Positions 40,624-49,532 of a stretch of DNA of 60,098 bases are shown one piece after another (within the stretch, counting starts at the first letter, position 1; every line of letters starts with the position of its first letter). Under the pieces are notes generated by a model, which was not told the origin of the DNA, ran no database searches, and saw nothing but the letters and a program-made list of their open reading frames with translations. The stretch is from Clostridiales bacterium (GTDB lineage: Bacteria > Bacillota > Clostridia > Caldicoprobacterales > DTU083): assembly GCA_012838915.1 (NCBI GenBank), contig DUOI01000074.1, positions 1 through 60,098 of the forward strand, read 5' to 3'. A program made the translations under genes and the position numbers.

Positions 40624-41484
40624 ACAGGTATTTTTTTTCATCTCCGATTGTATTTGATTGTAAACCTGCGTTGTAGAGATATCTGAATGCCCCAACATTT
40701 CTTGAATCGACCGGATATCCACCCCGTTATCCATTAAATGGACAGCAAAAGAATGTCTTAATGTATGGGGTGTAATCTCCTTATCGATTTGTGCCGATTC
40801 TTTGTATTTTTTAATTATCTTCCAAAAACCCTGCCGGGTCATTCTTTTACCATGTGTGTTGACGAAAAAAGCTCTTTCATTTCTGTCATGTACCAGCGTG
40901 TTACGCGCGTTTTTCAAATATTTTTTCAGAAACTGAAGTACTGAGTCAGATATCGGGATGACACGTTCCCTGGACGCTTGTCCGCATCTGAGCCAGCCTA
41001 CTTCAGTATTGACATTCTCGAGATTGAGCGAAATCAACTCAGATACACGAATGCCTGTAGCATAAAGCAGTTCCAGCATCGCCTTATCCCTTAACGACTT
41101 AAAATCCTTGCTTCTGGGCTGATTCAGCAGAAGCCTTGCCTCATCCAAAGTCAGGGCACTGGGGATTTTTCTTTTGCTTTTTGGCGGGTTCAGGTCGCTG
41201 GTAGGATTATCATGTATAAGACGTTGCAGCAATAGATAATGATAATAACTTCTTAAGGAGGAAAGCTTACGATGAATGGTAGCAGGCGCCATATCTGCCT
41301 TTTCCAGATGAAGCAAATATGACAATACGATAGCATTAGAAGAATGTCTTACATCCGATATCTTTTTTGATTTCAAAAAATCAATATACTGCCTGATGTC
41401 GCATAAGTAGGATTCCAAGGTATTAGTCGACAAATTTCTTTCTGATTTCAGATAGGAAGCATATGCGTCCATATAAAAACTCAT
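40606..41484 (-). CDS. xerD: Site-specific tyrosine recombinase XerD
   Basis: A 292-residue recombinase that resolves chromosome dimers at dif. It has the N-terminal core-binding domain (about 1-90) and the catalytic domain with Arg in TGIRVSEL, the HTLRHSFA box, the LGHSDIS motif and the nucleophile Tyr in TQVYNQI. AAGGAG precedes ATG 41484. Position next to deoB and near spoIIM matches xerD (ripX) of other Firmicutes. A second, longer tyrosine recombinase is encoded at 21912. The terminator arms encode its last residues. Confidence 0.94.
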   Translation of the reverse strand: MSFYMDAYASYLKSERNLSTNTLESYLCDIRQYIDFLKSKKISDVRHSSNAIVLSYLLHLEKADMAPATIHRKLSSLRSYYHYLLLQRLIHDNPTSDLNPPKSKRKIPSALTLDEARLLLNQPRSKDFKSLRDKAMLELLYATGIRVSELISLNLENVNTEVGWLRCGQASRERVIPISDSVLQFLKKYLKNARNTLVHDRNERAFFVNTHGKRMTRQGFWKIIKKYKESAQIDKEITPHTLRHSFAVHLMDNGVDIRSIQEMLGHSDISTTQVYNQIQSEMKKNTCTKPRP

Positions 41485-41584
41485 TCAATAAACTCCTTGC
41501 CAATCTAACATTGATAATTCTTTTCCAAAATTAGTATTCAACAAAAGGGTAAAAAATCCTCTAATATTTAACATATTTCTGACA

Positions 41585-42220
41585 TTAATTAAATACCCAT
41601 CCAAACAAATCAAAAAATGCAGGGGTAATATATGCCTCCAATAAACTGCCTATTGTTAAAAAAACAAAAAGAGCCAGCGTTTTCAGGGTATAACTCAGGG
41701 TTTCTTTCTTTAGCTGTTCTTTGGGCAGGGTTAATTTTCGCTTTTTAAAACGATCTAGGGAATGCTCCATTGCAACGACTCCTGTTAAGAGAAAGCCAAT
41801 AAGAAAAATAAATGTTTGAGGCAGTATACAGAGCAAGGCGAATAAAAACCCTCCGACACGATAACGATCCAATAGAAACCCAAAAGCAAAGCCAATAAAA
41901 AAGCTTCGAATTCCAACAAAGAAAAAAATGAAAGGAATTCCAAACAGTATCAGACCTGCCAGCCAGATGAGAAAGGAAGATTGTAAATTTTGTTTCAAAG
42001 ATTGCCAGAATACCATCGTCCGATTTATCGGCTCATGGGTATTTTGCTGAAAAAATCCTTCCAGGTAATTTCCTAAAGCAAGTTTTTGATCATTTGTCAT
42101 GGAGCTGGCGGTAAAAATGCCGGAAGCAATTCCGGTCAATATTGCAAACAAGACAACCAAATAAAGAGTAATATTTTTTTGTATATGTAGAATGATATCG
42201 CTCTTAAATCGTCTCAGCAC
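41585..42220 (-). CDS. spoIIM: Stage II sporulation protein M
   Basis: A membrane protein of about 211 residues with five hydrophobic segments. In Bacillus SpoIIM acts with SpoIID and SpoIIP in septal peptidoglycan dissolution for engulfment. The motif FLVGIRSFFIGFAFGFLLDRY-like region (residues split as FIFFFVGIRSFFIGFAF) fits the family. The frame is open further upstream into the DUF3866 gene, but the GTG at 42220 with AGGGGG upstream gives the usual family length, so I choose it. The start is not certain. Confidence 0.8.
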   Translation of the reverse strand: MLRRFKSDIILHIQKNITLYLVVLFAILTGIASGIFTASSMTNDQKLALGNYLEGFFQQNTHEPINRTMVFWQSLKQNLQSSFLIWLAGLILFGIPFIFFFVGIRSFFIGFAFGFLLDRYRVGGFLFALLCILPQTFIFLIGFLLTGVVAMEHSLDRFKKRKLTLPKEQLKKETLSYTLKTLALFVFLTIGSLLEAYITPAFFDLFGWVFN

Positions 42221-42275
42221 CTGCCTGCCCCCTACAATACCGCTTATACTGATAATTATGACAGACAAGCTAATT

Positions 42276-43367
42276 TTATACCCTGTCCAAAGAATAAAAT
42301 GATGATAATGCCTTTTTTGCCGAGGCACCGATTCCATAAAAAAAAGCAGGATCCTCCCTGATACCCCTGTTCATGGAAGTAACAGAAATTCCATAGTATT
42401 CCATTGCATCCCTAATCCCACTGCCATCAATTATGCAAACTCCATATTTGTCAAGCAGATGGTTTTCTCGAAGCTGTTTATACAAATACCTTATCCTCCT
42501 TTTATCCAAACAAGGAAGCACAATTGTTAAAGCCGATTGGAGGATATCCTTAAGTATTGTAATGAAATGATGACTTAGGCCGTAATGACGAAGCCTGTTT
42601 TCGGAAAAGCTGATTCGAGGAATAAAACAGCACAAACCTCCATGCCGGTATGCCAAATCCAGGTAAAGACCCAGCTCCAGGCCGGAAAACCCGTAGCGGG
42701 TACCGGTACCTGTTATTCCAGGGCCCATGGAAACCAGAATGATATCACATTTTTCCACGAGGCAGGCAGCTTGCAGAGCGCTGTAAATATTAACACATTC
42801 CAAATCTCCGCCAAAAGCATTTCCAATCGTAATCACGGTATCAAGCAATTTTTTTTCTTTTAATTGTGTAATATTTTTGCTGAATGCCAAGGGAAGGGCA
42901 GCATGATCTGTCATAATATATCCGATTCGGGGTTTGTTAGGACAGTAATAATGGAAATAGGCACAAAGCGGTGGAATCATACTGTGGAGCTCTCCGAAGC
43001 AGATTAACCTGCCTTCTAGATCCAATGGACTGTTAAAAGAATCTCTCAAATGGAAAAACTCCTCCTCAACAAATGGCACTTTCACTTGAAATGGGGTGTA
43101 ACGGACCTTCATTCCATGCCCGCCGGGGGACAATGGCAGTGTTTCATGTGCACGATTAACTATTACAAAATGATAGCCACCTGTACCAAGTGACAGTGAA
43201 CCGGCAGTGGTATTCAGGATCAGCCAATCCCCTACTGATACCTTGCCTGTAATGTGATCATAATTTATTGCCTTTTTTACAGGATGATCCATTTCCAGCA
43301 TTACTTCCGTGACACCGTCTCTTTGAGAAAGGATTCTTTTTACTCTGCCCATTTGCATTTCCAACAC
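42276..43367 (-). CDS. DUF3866 protein
   Basis: A 363-residue protein of the DUF3866 family, without known function. Recognisable features are the N-terminal beta-rich part (LNTTAGSLSLGTGGYHFVI), a region with YIMTDHAALPLAFS and VSMGPGITGTGTRYGFSG, which looks like a nucleotide- or phosphate-binding loop, and no membrane segments. A GTG start at 43367 has AAGGTG upstream. It lies between the MraY-like transferase gene and spoIIM, an arrangement recurring in Clostridia. A role linked to envelope or sporulation is only guilt by association. Confidence 0.85.
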   Translation of the reverse strand: MLEMQMGRVKRILSQRDGVTEVMLEMDHPVKKAINYDHITGKVSVGDWLILNTTAGSLSLGTGGYHFVIVNRAHETLPLSPGGHGMKVRYTPFQVKVPFVEEEFFHLRDSFNSPLDLEGRLICFGELHSMIPPLCAYFHYYCPNKPRIGYIMTDHAALPLAFSKNITQLKEKKLLDTVITIGNAFGGDLECVNIYSALQAACLVEKCDIILVSMGPGITGTGTRYGFSGLELGLYLDLAYRHGGLCCFIPRISFSENRLRHYGLSHHFITILKDILQSALTIVLPCLDKRRIRYLYKQLRENHLLDKYGVCIIDGSGIRDAMEYYGISVTSMNRGIREDPAFFYGIGASAKKALSSFYSLDRV

Positions 43368-43373
43368 TATTGC

Positions 43374-44204
43374 TCACCTTTCACTCTGTTTTCTTCCCAA
43401 CATGTCAATCTTCTTTAAAAAAGGTATCTCTTCAATTTTTTTAGACAGGGAATGAAATTCAGCAAAGATATGCAAAGAAAGGAATAGGACAAGTAGAAGC
43501 CCTTTTATTACAGGCCTTAGAGTCAATACTACATAGAACCCCAGGATACCGCCAAGTAAATTGGCACCGGTATCGCCCAGCATGTATATTTCCCTCATTT
43601 CTCCCCTTGTATAAAATATCAATACAGTTAATGCAGGCAAAATATACTGTATTTCAGAAAAGCATGTTGAGACTGTTATTAAAATTATAATGATTACAAA
43701 GCTTTTGATTGCCCTACCAGGCCTTAAATCCAGTAAATTTATAAAATTAACTGCAAGCGCAAATAGAAAGGTATCCAGGATCAGAAAAATCAGTCCTTTA
43801 TATCTTAACCAAGCCAGTAATAATCCGATTATGCTTCCTGTTAAAGCTTTCATAATACCTGTTGTAAAATTACCTTTAATAAAAATTTCAAGGTGTTTTG
43901 CCAACCCTTTTGATGAAGAATCGCCTAATAAATCATCCAGCATACCACAAAAGGCAAGAGTCGGCATCATGATGACATACAAAGGTATAACCGGGGATGG
44001 ATTTATTAAAAAGGACGGAAAGGAAGCTAAAAGGCAGGGAATCAGAAAGAGCAGGCCGCCGCTGCCCAATACTTGATTTCCTGCATAATTTTGGCGTACC
44101 AGGTTTTTCTGTTTCATAAAGTCCAGGATTCGATTCTCAAGTGCAAGAAAGGTTGCACCGGCAATAAAAACTACAGAAAACAGTAAAACAGTATTCAAAG
44201 TCAA
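43374..44204 (-). CDS. MraY/WecA-like glycosyl-1-phosphate transferase (GT4 superfamily)
   Basis: A 276-residue membrane protein with about eight to ten hydrophobic segments. The motifs MLDDLLGD, NFINLLDLRPGRA and LGDTGANLLGG correspond to the Asp-rich catalytic, NxxNxxD and GDxG blocks of the MraY/WecA polyprenyl-phosphate sugar transferases. It is shorter than true MraY and the LLDLRPG variant differs from NLIDGLDG, so it is not the peptidoglycan MraY. The acceptor is probably a polyprenyl phosphate; the sugar is unknown. It overlaps the GT2 gene by four bases. Confidence 0.85.
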   Translation of the reverse strand: MTLNTVLLFSVVFIAGATFLALENRILDFMKQKNLVRQNYAGNQVLGSGGLLFLIPCLLASFPSFLINPSPVIPLYVIMMPTLAFCGMLDDLLGDSSSKGLAKHLEIFIKGNFTTGIMKALTGSIIGLLLAWLRYKGLIFLILDTFLFALAVNFINLLDLRPGRAIKSFVIIIILITVSTCFSEIQYILPALTVLIFYTRGEMREIYMLGDTGANLLGGILGFYVVLTLRPVIKGLLLVLFLSLHIFAEFHSLSKKIEEIPFLKKIDMLGRKQSER

Positions 44205-44926
44205 TCCTGCTCCTTTTGTGTAGTTGCTATTCTTTTGGAGAAGGCTTTCTCCCTCGTTTTTTTTATAATTACCAGAAAAATATCAATGAATTGACGGTAT
44301 CGATGAAGAAATCCCTTGTAATCGCGGCCTGTTGTACGATGCTTCATATTAACATCAACTTCTATAATTTGAATGTTTTGCAACAACATATCTGCCGTCA
44401 TGCCAAATTCAATTCCAAAGCCTTTATACTCAAAAAAACTGTCATTTATTGCTTTACGCAGTATTGCCCTCTGTCCCGATAAAACCCCTGTTAGGGTTTT
44501 CCCTGTTAAAAAATACAGTCCTTTTGCTGCTAATGCCCTGACCAGACCGAATCCACCTTGTCCGGTTGTCATTGGAAACCGCGCAATGACTGCCTCAGCC
44601 TTTCTCTCACAGATCGGTTCAATTAGTTTAATAATTTGGCATGCCCCCTCTGTAATATCCGCGTCCAGGAATACCAGTACATGGGTATGCATTGCTTCAT
44701 AGCCTCTTTTCATTGCTAATGCTTTACCCCTATTCTGAGGAAGGGATAATACATATGCACCTGCTGAAGCTGCTACATAAGCTGTATTATCTTCGGAGCC
44801 GTCATCAACTACAAGAATACGATCTATATAGGGCAAGCTGACCAGCGTTTCGATTGTATGCCCGATATAAACCTCTTCATTATAGGCAGGGATAATTACC
44901 CCAATATCGTATCCATTCAGACTCAT
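44201..44926 (-). CDS. Glycosyltransferase family 2
   Basis: A 241-residue GT-A enzyme with VIIPAYNEEVYIGHTI, DDGSEDNT and the DXD-type LDADI motif, resembling polyprenyl-phosphate sugar transferases (DPM-like) but lacking clear membrane segments at the C-terminus. It is translationally coupled by 4-base overlaps both to the SteB-like gene before it and to the MraY-like gene after it. The pair suggests a lipid-linked sugar made in two steps (inference). Confidence 0.88.
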   Translation of the reverse strand: MSLNGYDIGVIIPAYNEEVYIGHTIETLVSLPYIDRILVVDDGSEDNTAYVAASAGAYVLSLPQNRGKALAMKRGYEAMHTHVLVFLDADITEGACQIIKLIEPICERKAEAVIARFPMTTGQGGFGLVRALAAKGLYFLTGKTLTGVLSGQRAILRKAINDSFFEYKGFGIEFGMTADMLLQNIQIIEVDVNMKHRTTGRDYKGFLHRYRQFIDIFLVIIKKTREKAFSKRIATTQKEQD

Positions 44927-45819
44927 GGGGCTTCCTCTCCATTTGTTGTGTATGCATCATTAAATTCTAACTGAAGCTCGTGGAAAAAGAGAGGGTTGGT
45001 AAGTATATCCAGACCCCCGGAACTTAAGCCAAAATTTCCCTTGTTACCAAATAAAACAAATGTAAGAGCGAGCTTGCCAAATGTCGATTCTACATCATCA
45101 ACTGTTGAAATTCCCAGTGATCTATATTTTGAAAGCGCATTACTGCCAAATTCACTTGTCTCAACCACTATGATAGGTATACTTGCTTCCATTGCATTAT
45201 GAATCAGCATATTATCACATTCGAGTGTTGAGTTGCCATGTGCTACTAATATAATGGCATCTACCGGACATTCAAAATATCCTGCATGAGAATCCATCAT
45301 CAGATCCAACGCTTCCTGAATCAGGGGTGTTACATCGCCGTAACCCATGCTATATACCAATTCTTGTACAATGGAGGTCATTATTTCATCAGGTTGTTGA
45401 ATGGCATCAACCATGGTTTCATCTTTGTTACTGCTGTCACAGTATATGGTAACCGCAGCCTGTATCGTTGCTCCAGTCAAATCCAAAAAATCCAATAGTT
45501 CCTTCATGGGAGCCTGCTTTGAAAAGGTGACCAATCCCAGTTGTTTACCGGTTAATTTACCTTGTATTACTTCTGTTAATAAAAGTGAGGACAGTTTTTG
45601 TAATTGTGTTTTTTCGTCTTCCAGGTTATCAATCTCCAGCTTCATTTGTTCAGTTTCGTTACGCAGATTGACAAAGTGTTCCTCAATTTGATGTATCAAT
45701 TGTGCCTGCTGATTCTCAATAATGTTCTGGTTTTCCAAAGTAATACCAATCATTATTCCCAGACCTAAAGCCAGAAAAATACCGATCATAAATAAAATGA
45801 GGTACTTGATATTGATCAT
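44923..45819 (-). CDS. SteB/MctB-like membrane-anchored protein
   Basis: A 298-residue protein with one N-terminal membrane segment (about 3-25), a coiled-coil region (about 33-75, rich in Glu/Gln/Leu), then a globular domain containing AIILVAHGNSTLEC and ETSEFGSNALSKYRSLG. It resembles the family of mycobacterial MctB (Rv1698) and corynebacterial SteB, often annotated as copper transporter. I see no convincing copper-site Cys/Met cluster. SteB works with SteA in cell-envelope assembly and septation in corynebacteria; here the steA-like gene is 9 bases upstream, so that reading is favoured. Confidence 0.82.
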   Translation of the reverse strand: MINIKYLILFMIGIFLALGLGIMIGITLENQNIIENQQAQLIHQIEEHFVNLRNETEQMKLEIDNLEDEKTQLQKLSSLLLTEVIQGKLTGKQLGLVTFSKQAPMKELLDFLDLTGATIQAAVTIYCDSSNKDETMVDAIQQPDEIMTSIVQELVYSMGYGDVTPLIQEALDLMMDSHAGYFECPVDAIILVAHGNSTLECDNMLIHNAMEASIPIIVVETSEFGSNALSKYRSLGISTVDDVESTFGKLALTFVLFGNKGNFGLSSGGLDILTNPLFFHELQLEFNDAYTTNGEEAP

Positions 45820-45828
45820 TCAGTCCAC

Positions 45829-46953
45829 CTACAGCCCTATTAGAATTTTCAAGCGAAGGGCAATCAATCGATACCATTCCCTTATAAGTGGTGATAGCCT
45901 AACAACCATTGCTATGGGAAAAAGAGCTGCTGCAAACAAGGAAGCCAAATAAGAAAGCTTTAATCTGTTTCGATAAAGCTCACTTACTCCTTTGGCATCG
46001 ATAACCTTATACCCTACCTTCATCCGAACAAGAAAAGTACTTGCCATTCCTTTCCTGCCCTTTTCCAAAAAATCGATCATGCTTGTATGACTTCCCACAG
46101 CAACGATTAACTCAGCCTTATGTTCGTATGCCAATATCAAAGCAATATCCTCACTGGTACCCGGATATGCGAAAACATCTGCTGTCAGGTTTAATTTCGT
46201 AATACGTTCCAGTCCTGGTGCTCTGCCGTCAGGATAAGCATGCACGATTATTTGCCTGCATTTTACGAGTGTATTATTGCTTACACTATCCATATCCCCC
46301 ACAACAATATCCGGTTTCCATCCGAACTCCAATATGGCATCCGCTCCTCCGTCTACACCAATCATTACAGGTTTTACTTCTTCGATATAGGGCCTGATTG
46401 CCCTTAAATCTTCCTTGTAATTTTTCCCTCTTATCACCACCAGTACATGACGAGATTTTATATCAATGTTAACAGGAGGAAGCCGGATAGGAGAAAGGAT
46501 AAGATCTTTTTCTCTCTCCGCATAATCTAAAGTATTGTTGACAAAACTATGAAGTACATCCCAAATATTCTCCGAAGCTTTCTCCATCAAATGTTTTATT
46601 TCTTCACCAGTTAAAAGCTGAGGGCGACATAAAGGTTTTCCATTAATTAACAGGATGTCATCTGCTATTTCTATTACATCATTTTCTTTTACTTGTTCAA
46701 AGAAGTCCAACCCCATATCGTCATATAGAGGAATTCCAGCTTCATACAAAATACGTGGACCTTGATTAGGGAATTTTCCGCTGATGGAGCGATCACAATT
46801 GATAACAGCTTTGACTTTACTTTCCGCTAAATGAACTGCTGCTACTTCGTCCAGATCCCGATGATAAATTACTGCAATATCAGTAGATGTAAGGCGACCG
46901 ACTAGATTTTTAGTTCTCTTATCTTTTTTTGCATAACCGCGAACCAAAGCCAT
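45829..46953 (-). CDS. SteA-like protein with thiamin-pyrophosphokinase-like domain
   Basis: A 374-residue protein. The first part (GRLTSTDIAVIYHRDLDEVAA, then NCDRSISGKFPNQGPRIL) and the middle GVDGGADAILEFGWKPDIVVGDMDSVS motif match the SteA family, which contains a domain like the catalytic domain of thiamin pyrophosphokinase. The C-terminal region has hydrophobic stretches that probably anchor it to the membrane. SteA binds SteB and localises at the division site in corynebacteria. The ATG at 46953 has GGAG close upstream. It is the first gene of the envelope cluster that follows spo0A. Confidence 0.87.
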   Translation of the reverse strand: MALVRGYAKKDKRTKNLVGRLTSTDIAVIYHRDLDEVAAVHLAESKVKAVINCDRSISGKFPNQGPRILYEAGIPLYDDMGLDFFEQVKENDVIEIADDILLINGKPLCRPQLLTGEEIKHLMEKASENIWDVLHSFVNNTLDYAEREKDLILSPIRLPPVNIDIKSRHVLVVIRGKNYKEDLRAIRPYIEEVKPVMIGVDGGADAILEFGWKPDIVVGDMDSVSNNTLVKCRQIIVHAYPDGRAPGLERITKLNLTADVFAYPGTSEDIALILAYEHKAELIVAVGSHTSMIDFLEKGRKGMASTFLVRMKVGYKVIDAKGVSELYRNRLKLSYLASLFAAALFPIAMVVRLSPLIREWYRLIALRLKILIGL

Positions 46954-47013
46954 CAAACTCCAGGAGTAATGTTTAATAGTATCTTTAGCAATATCTTACA
47001 TTTTATTCATCCC

Positions 47014-47065
47014 AAAAAACGAGAAACTCTTTATTTCGGACGGTTTTTCCGTTAATAATAAAGAG
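47014..47065 (-). terminator. spo0A terminator
   Basis: Stem CTCTTTATT / AATAAAGAG (9 bp, 47027-47035 with 47057-47065) and an inner CGGA / TCCG pair. Read on the minus strand it is followed after a few bases by TTTTTT (47019-47014). Confidence 0.78.
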
Positions 47066-47138
47066 CTTCCTGACTTTAACTTTATAAATCACGTTATTAC
47101 ATTATTGCCCCAATATATTTTTTGTTTACGATAGCGAT

Positions 47139-47948
47139 TTAATTTACCTTCCTATTCTGCATTCTCAATTTATCGGCTACCATGGCGATGAATTCGCCAT
47201 TGGTAGGCTTCCCCTTTTCATCGTGAATTGTATAACCAAATAGTTTGTTTATGGTATCTATTCTGCCGCGGCTCCAGGCAACCTCAATTGCATGACGGAT
47301 GGCACGCTCTACCCGGCTGGGGGTAGTATTGAATTTTTGTGCAATTCCCGGATACAATTCTTTGGTTATTCCGCTTAACAGTTCCATGTCGTTAACTACC
47401 ATGGTAATAGCTTCCCTCAAATACTGATATCCTTTTATATGAGCGGGCACTCCTACTTCATGTATGATATTGGTAATTTCAGCTTCCAGGCTGCGCTCTC
47501 TGTTATAGTTAAGGAAGTTGGCACTGGGAAGAACAGATGCAGTCAAGGAAAAATCGGGGGAATCAAATTCATTGGTTGCCAGCTCTCTTATCCGTCTAAC
47601 AAACACTTCTAAATCGAAGGGTTTGACAATATAATAGTCGGCGCCTAATGCTATAGCCCTCTGAGTAACTTTATCCTGTCCAACTGCTGAAAGAATAATT
47701 ACGTTGGGGATTTTATCCATGTTTTCATGATTGAGCTTTTCCAGTACACCAAGCCCGTCCATGTGCGGCATAATGATATCAAGTACTAAGACATCGGGTT
47801 GAAACCTTTTGACTTGATTCATGGTGTCTACCCCGTCATGAGCTATTCCTAACACTTCAATGTCGTCCTGTCTGGAGAGATACTGACTGATTATATCGCA
47901 AAAATCCTTATTGTCGTCGGCAATGAGTACTGTAATCCTCTCATTCAT
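47139..47948 (-). CDS. spo0A: Sporulation master response regulator Spo0A
   Basis: A 269-residue response regulator. The receiver domain has the acidic pocket (IADDN), the phosphorylation site Asp57 (VLVLDIIMP) and the Lys of YYIVKPFD. The effector domain has the highly conserved [22 protein letters not shown] recognition helix and the [11 protein letters not shown] end. GGGGG precedes ATG 47948. Its promoter region holds a good sigma-H match and a 0A box. spoIVB lies directly upstream as in almost all spore formers. Confidence 0.98.
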   Translation of the reverse strand: MNERITVLIADDNKDFCDIISQYLSRQDDIEVLGIAHDGVDTMNQVKRFQPDVLVLDIIMPHMDGLGVLEKLNHENMDKIPNVIILSAVGQDKVTQRAIALGADYYIVKPFDLEVFVRRIRELATNEFDSPDFSLTASVLPSANFLNYNRERSLEAEITNIIHEVGVPAHIKGYQYLREAITMVVNDMELLSGITKELYPGIAQKFNTTPSRVERAIRHAIEVAWSRGRIDTINKLFGYTIHDEKGKPTNGEFIAMVADKLRMQNRKVN

Positions 47949-48037
47949 AAAAAATACCCCCTATTTTATGTTTCTTTATTTTTACGGGCAATCTTAATAT
48001 CCAATGTGCTGTTATTTTTCTGTAAATATATAAATCT

Positions 48038-48064
48038 ATTCGACAAAATCAAAATGATTCCTGC
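48038..48064 (-). promoter_or_regulatory. Sigma-H promoter of spo0A
   Basis: On the minus strand GCAGGAATC (48064-48056), an 11-base spacer and GTCGAAT (48044-48038) match the sigma-H consensus RnAGGAwWW-N11/12-RnnGAAT closely. It lies 90 bases before the spo0A ATG. Confidence 0.75.
48039..48045 (-). promoter_or_regulatory. 0A box in the spo0A promoter
   Basis: TGTCGAA on the minus strand (48045-48039) is a perfect Spo0A-binding heptamer. It overlaps the sigma-H -10 element, which would let Spo0A act directly on its own promoter. Confidence 0.7.
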
Positions 48065-48102
48065 CTGTATATGGATAAAATTCACAAAACATCCAAATTA
48101 TT

Positions 48103-49404
48103 TTATTCAATTATTTTATTTGCTTCTTCCAACATCCATTCGATAAATATTCCATAGCCTTTTTTAGGATCGTTAACAAATACATGGGTTACTGCACCAA
48201 TTATTCTGCCGTTTTGAATAATGGGACTTCCGCTCATTCCTTGGACGATTCCACCTGTTTTTGTTAAAAGTCTGGGATCACTAATTTCAAGTACCAGTCC
48301 CTTCGGTCCTGGTTCTGCCTGCCGGTTTATCTTGAGGATTCTTATTTCATATTCTTGAATTCCGGTATCATCTATAGTAGTTAATATCGTTGCTTTGCCA
48401 GGTTTGATATTATATTGATAAGCAATGGGCAGGGAATTTTTATAAATTGGATTTGAAATTGTTCGGTTTGTTTTGCCATATATTCCATAACTTGTATTCT
48501 TTATAATAGTACCTAATACTTTGCGCTTATTAGTAATATTGCCTACCAATTCGCCTGGCAGACCTTTTTTTCCGATTTTTACATCAATAATAGTGGATTC
48601 AGAAATCTCCCCGTCTTTTACCGATAACATGGCACCGGTATCCACATCTGTTATAGCGTGGCCGAGGGCTCCCATATATCCAGTCTCTGGATCAATAAAA
48701 GTTAATGTTCCGACACCTGCCGTACTGTCTCTTACCCACAGTCCCAAACGATATTTTGAATCCGTGGCATCTTGCACTGGATGAATTTGAGTAACAAAGA
48801 CACGATTATCCCTTCTGCATTCCAGGTCCACAGCTTGCCCCTTCACCTTATTTACCAGCTGTGATAAATGTACTGCATCTTTTACCGGCACATTATTCAC
48901 CTTTTCAATAATATCGCCCGGTAAAAGTCCGGCATCAATAGCCGGAAAATGGGTTATACCGTCCTGGTCAGTAACATCAGAGGTTCCTACTATTAATGCT
49001 CCGTTTGTATAAAGGGATACTCCTATGGAGTTTCCTCCCGGAATCAATCTTTTTGGAGAGGTAACACTGATTGTAAGCTTTTTAACTGGAATTAAGCCAA
49101 AAAGCATGAAATCAAGATTTACATCCCCTTTACTGACCGGCTCGATGGACAGTGGCCTGCTGATATCATAACGCTTCTGATCGCTTAAAGAATCACCGTT
49201 GAATTTCAGAACATTGACATCATTGCTATTAGTTATTCTTGCTTGCAGCGGCAAACCAAAGTTTAAAATCTGGGATTCACCCTCAAAAATCTGCAATTCT
49301 GCAGGAAACCGGACAATTTCTTGTACAATAGGTGAATAGTTAAAAACCAGGAATAATGTTGCCAATAAAATGCCGATTGCTTTCTTTAATGCTGTAATTC
49401 TCAT
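48103..49404 (-). CDS. spoIVB: SpoIVB peptidase
   Basis: A 433-residue forespore-made serine peptidase that cleaves SpoIVFA across the intermembrane space to release pro-sigma-K processing. It has an N-terminal membrane anchor (about 8-28), a PDZ domain (about 130-210, with DAGLLPGDIIEKVNN), and the S55 peptidase domain with catalytic His in GALGHAITD and Ser in VQGMSGSPIIQ. The domain order and length match the family. GGGAG lies before ATG 49404. It is between recN and spo0A, the usual place. Confidence 0.96.
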   Translation of the reverse strand: MRITALKKAIGILLATLFLVFNYSPIVQEIVRFPAELQIFEGESQILNFGLPLQARITNSNDVNVLKFNGDSLSDQKRYDISRPLSIEPVSKGDVNLDFMLFGLIPVKKLTISVTSPKRLIPGGNSIGVSLYTNGALIVGTSDVTDQDGITHFPAIDAGLLPGDIIEKVNNVPVKDAVHLSQLVNKVKGQAVDLECRRDNRVFVTQIHPVQDATDSKYRLGLWVRDSTAGVGTLTFIDPETGYMGALGHAITDVDTGAMLSVKDGEISESTIIDVKIGKKGLPGELVGNITNKRKVLGTIIKNTSYGIYGKTNRTISNPIYKNSLPIAYQYNIKPGKATILTTIDDTGIQEYEIRILKINRQAEPGPKGLVLEISDPRLLTKTGGIVQGMSGSPIIQNGRIIGAVTHVFVNDPKKGYGIFIEWMLEEANKIIE

Positions 49405-49532
49405 CCTTCACGCTCCCGCACAATTTTTTTCTGGCGACCTCAAAGTATTAGTTTATTTTAAGGTAACCTTGAAAAAATGATTTATACGAGGAATAAAAAG
49501 CGTGTTAGTGAGATAGGAGGCACAAAATGTTG

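Noticed and set aside
44923-45819. Copper transporter annotation for the SteB-like protein
   Set aside because: One membrane segment and no Cys/Met/His metal cluster are seen; the adjacent steA-like gene favours the SteB reading.
49405-49532. Sigma-G promoter upstream of spoIVB
   Set aside because: A GTATA is present but no CATACTA-like element sits at 17-18 bases; not supported.
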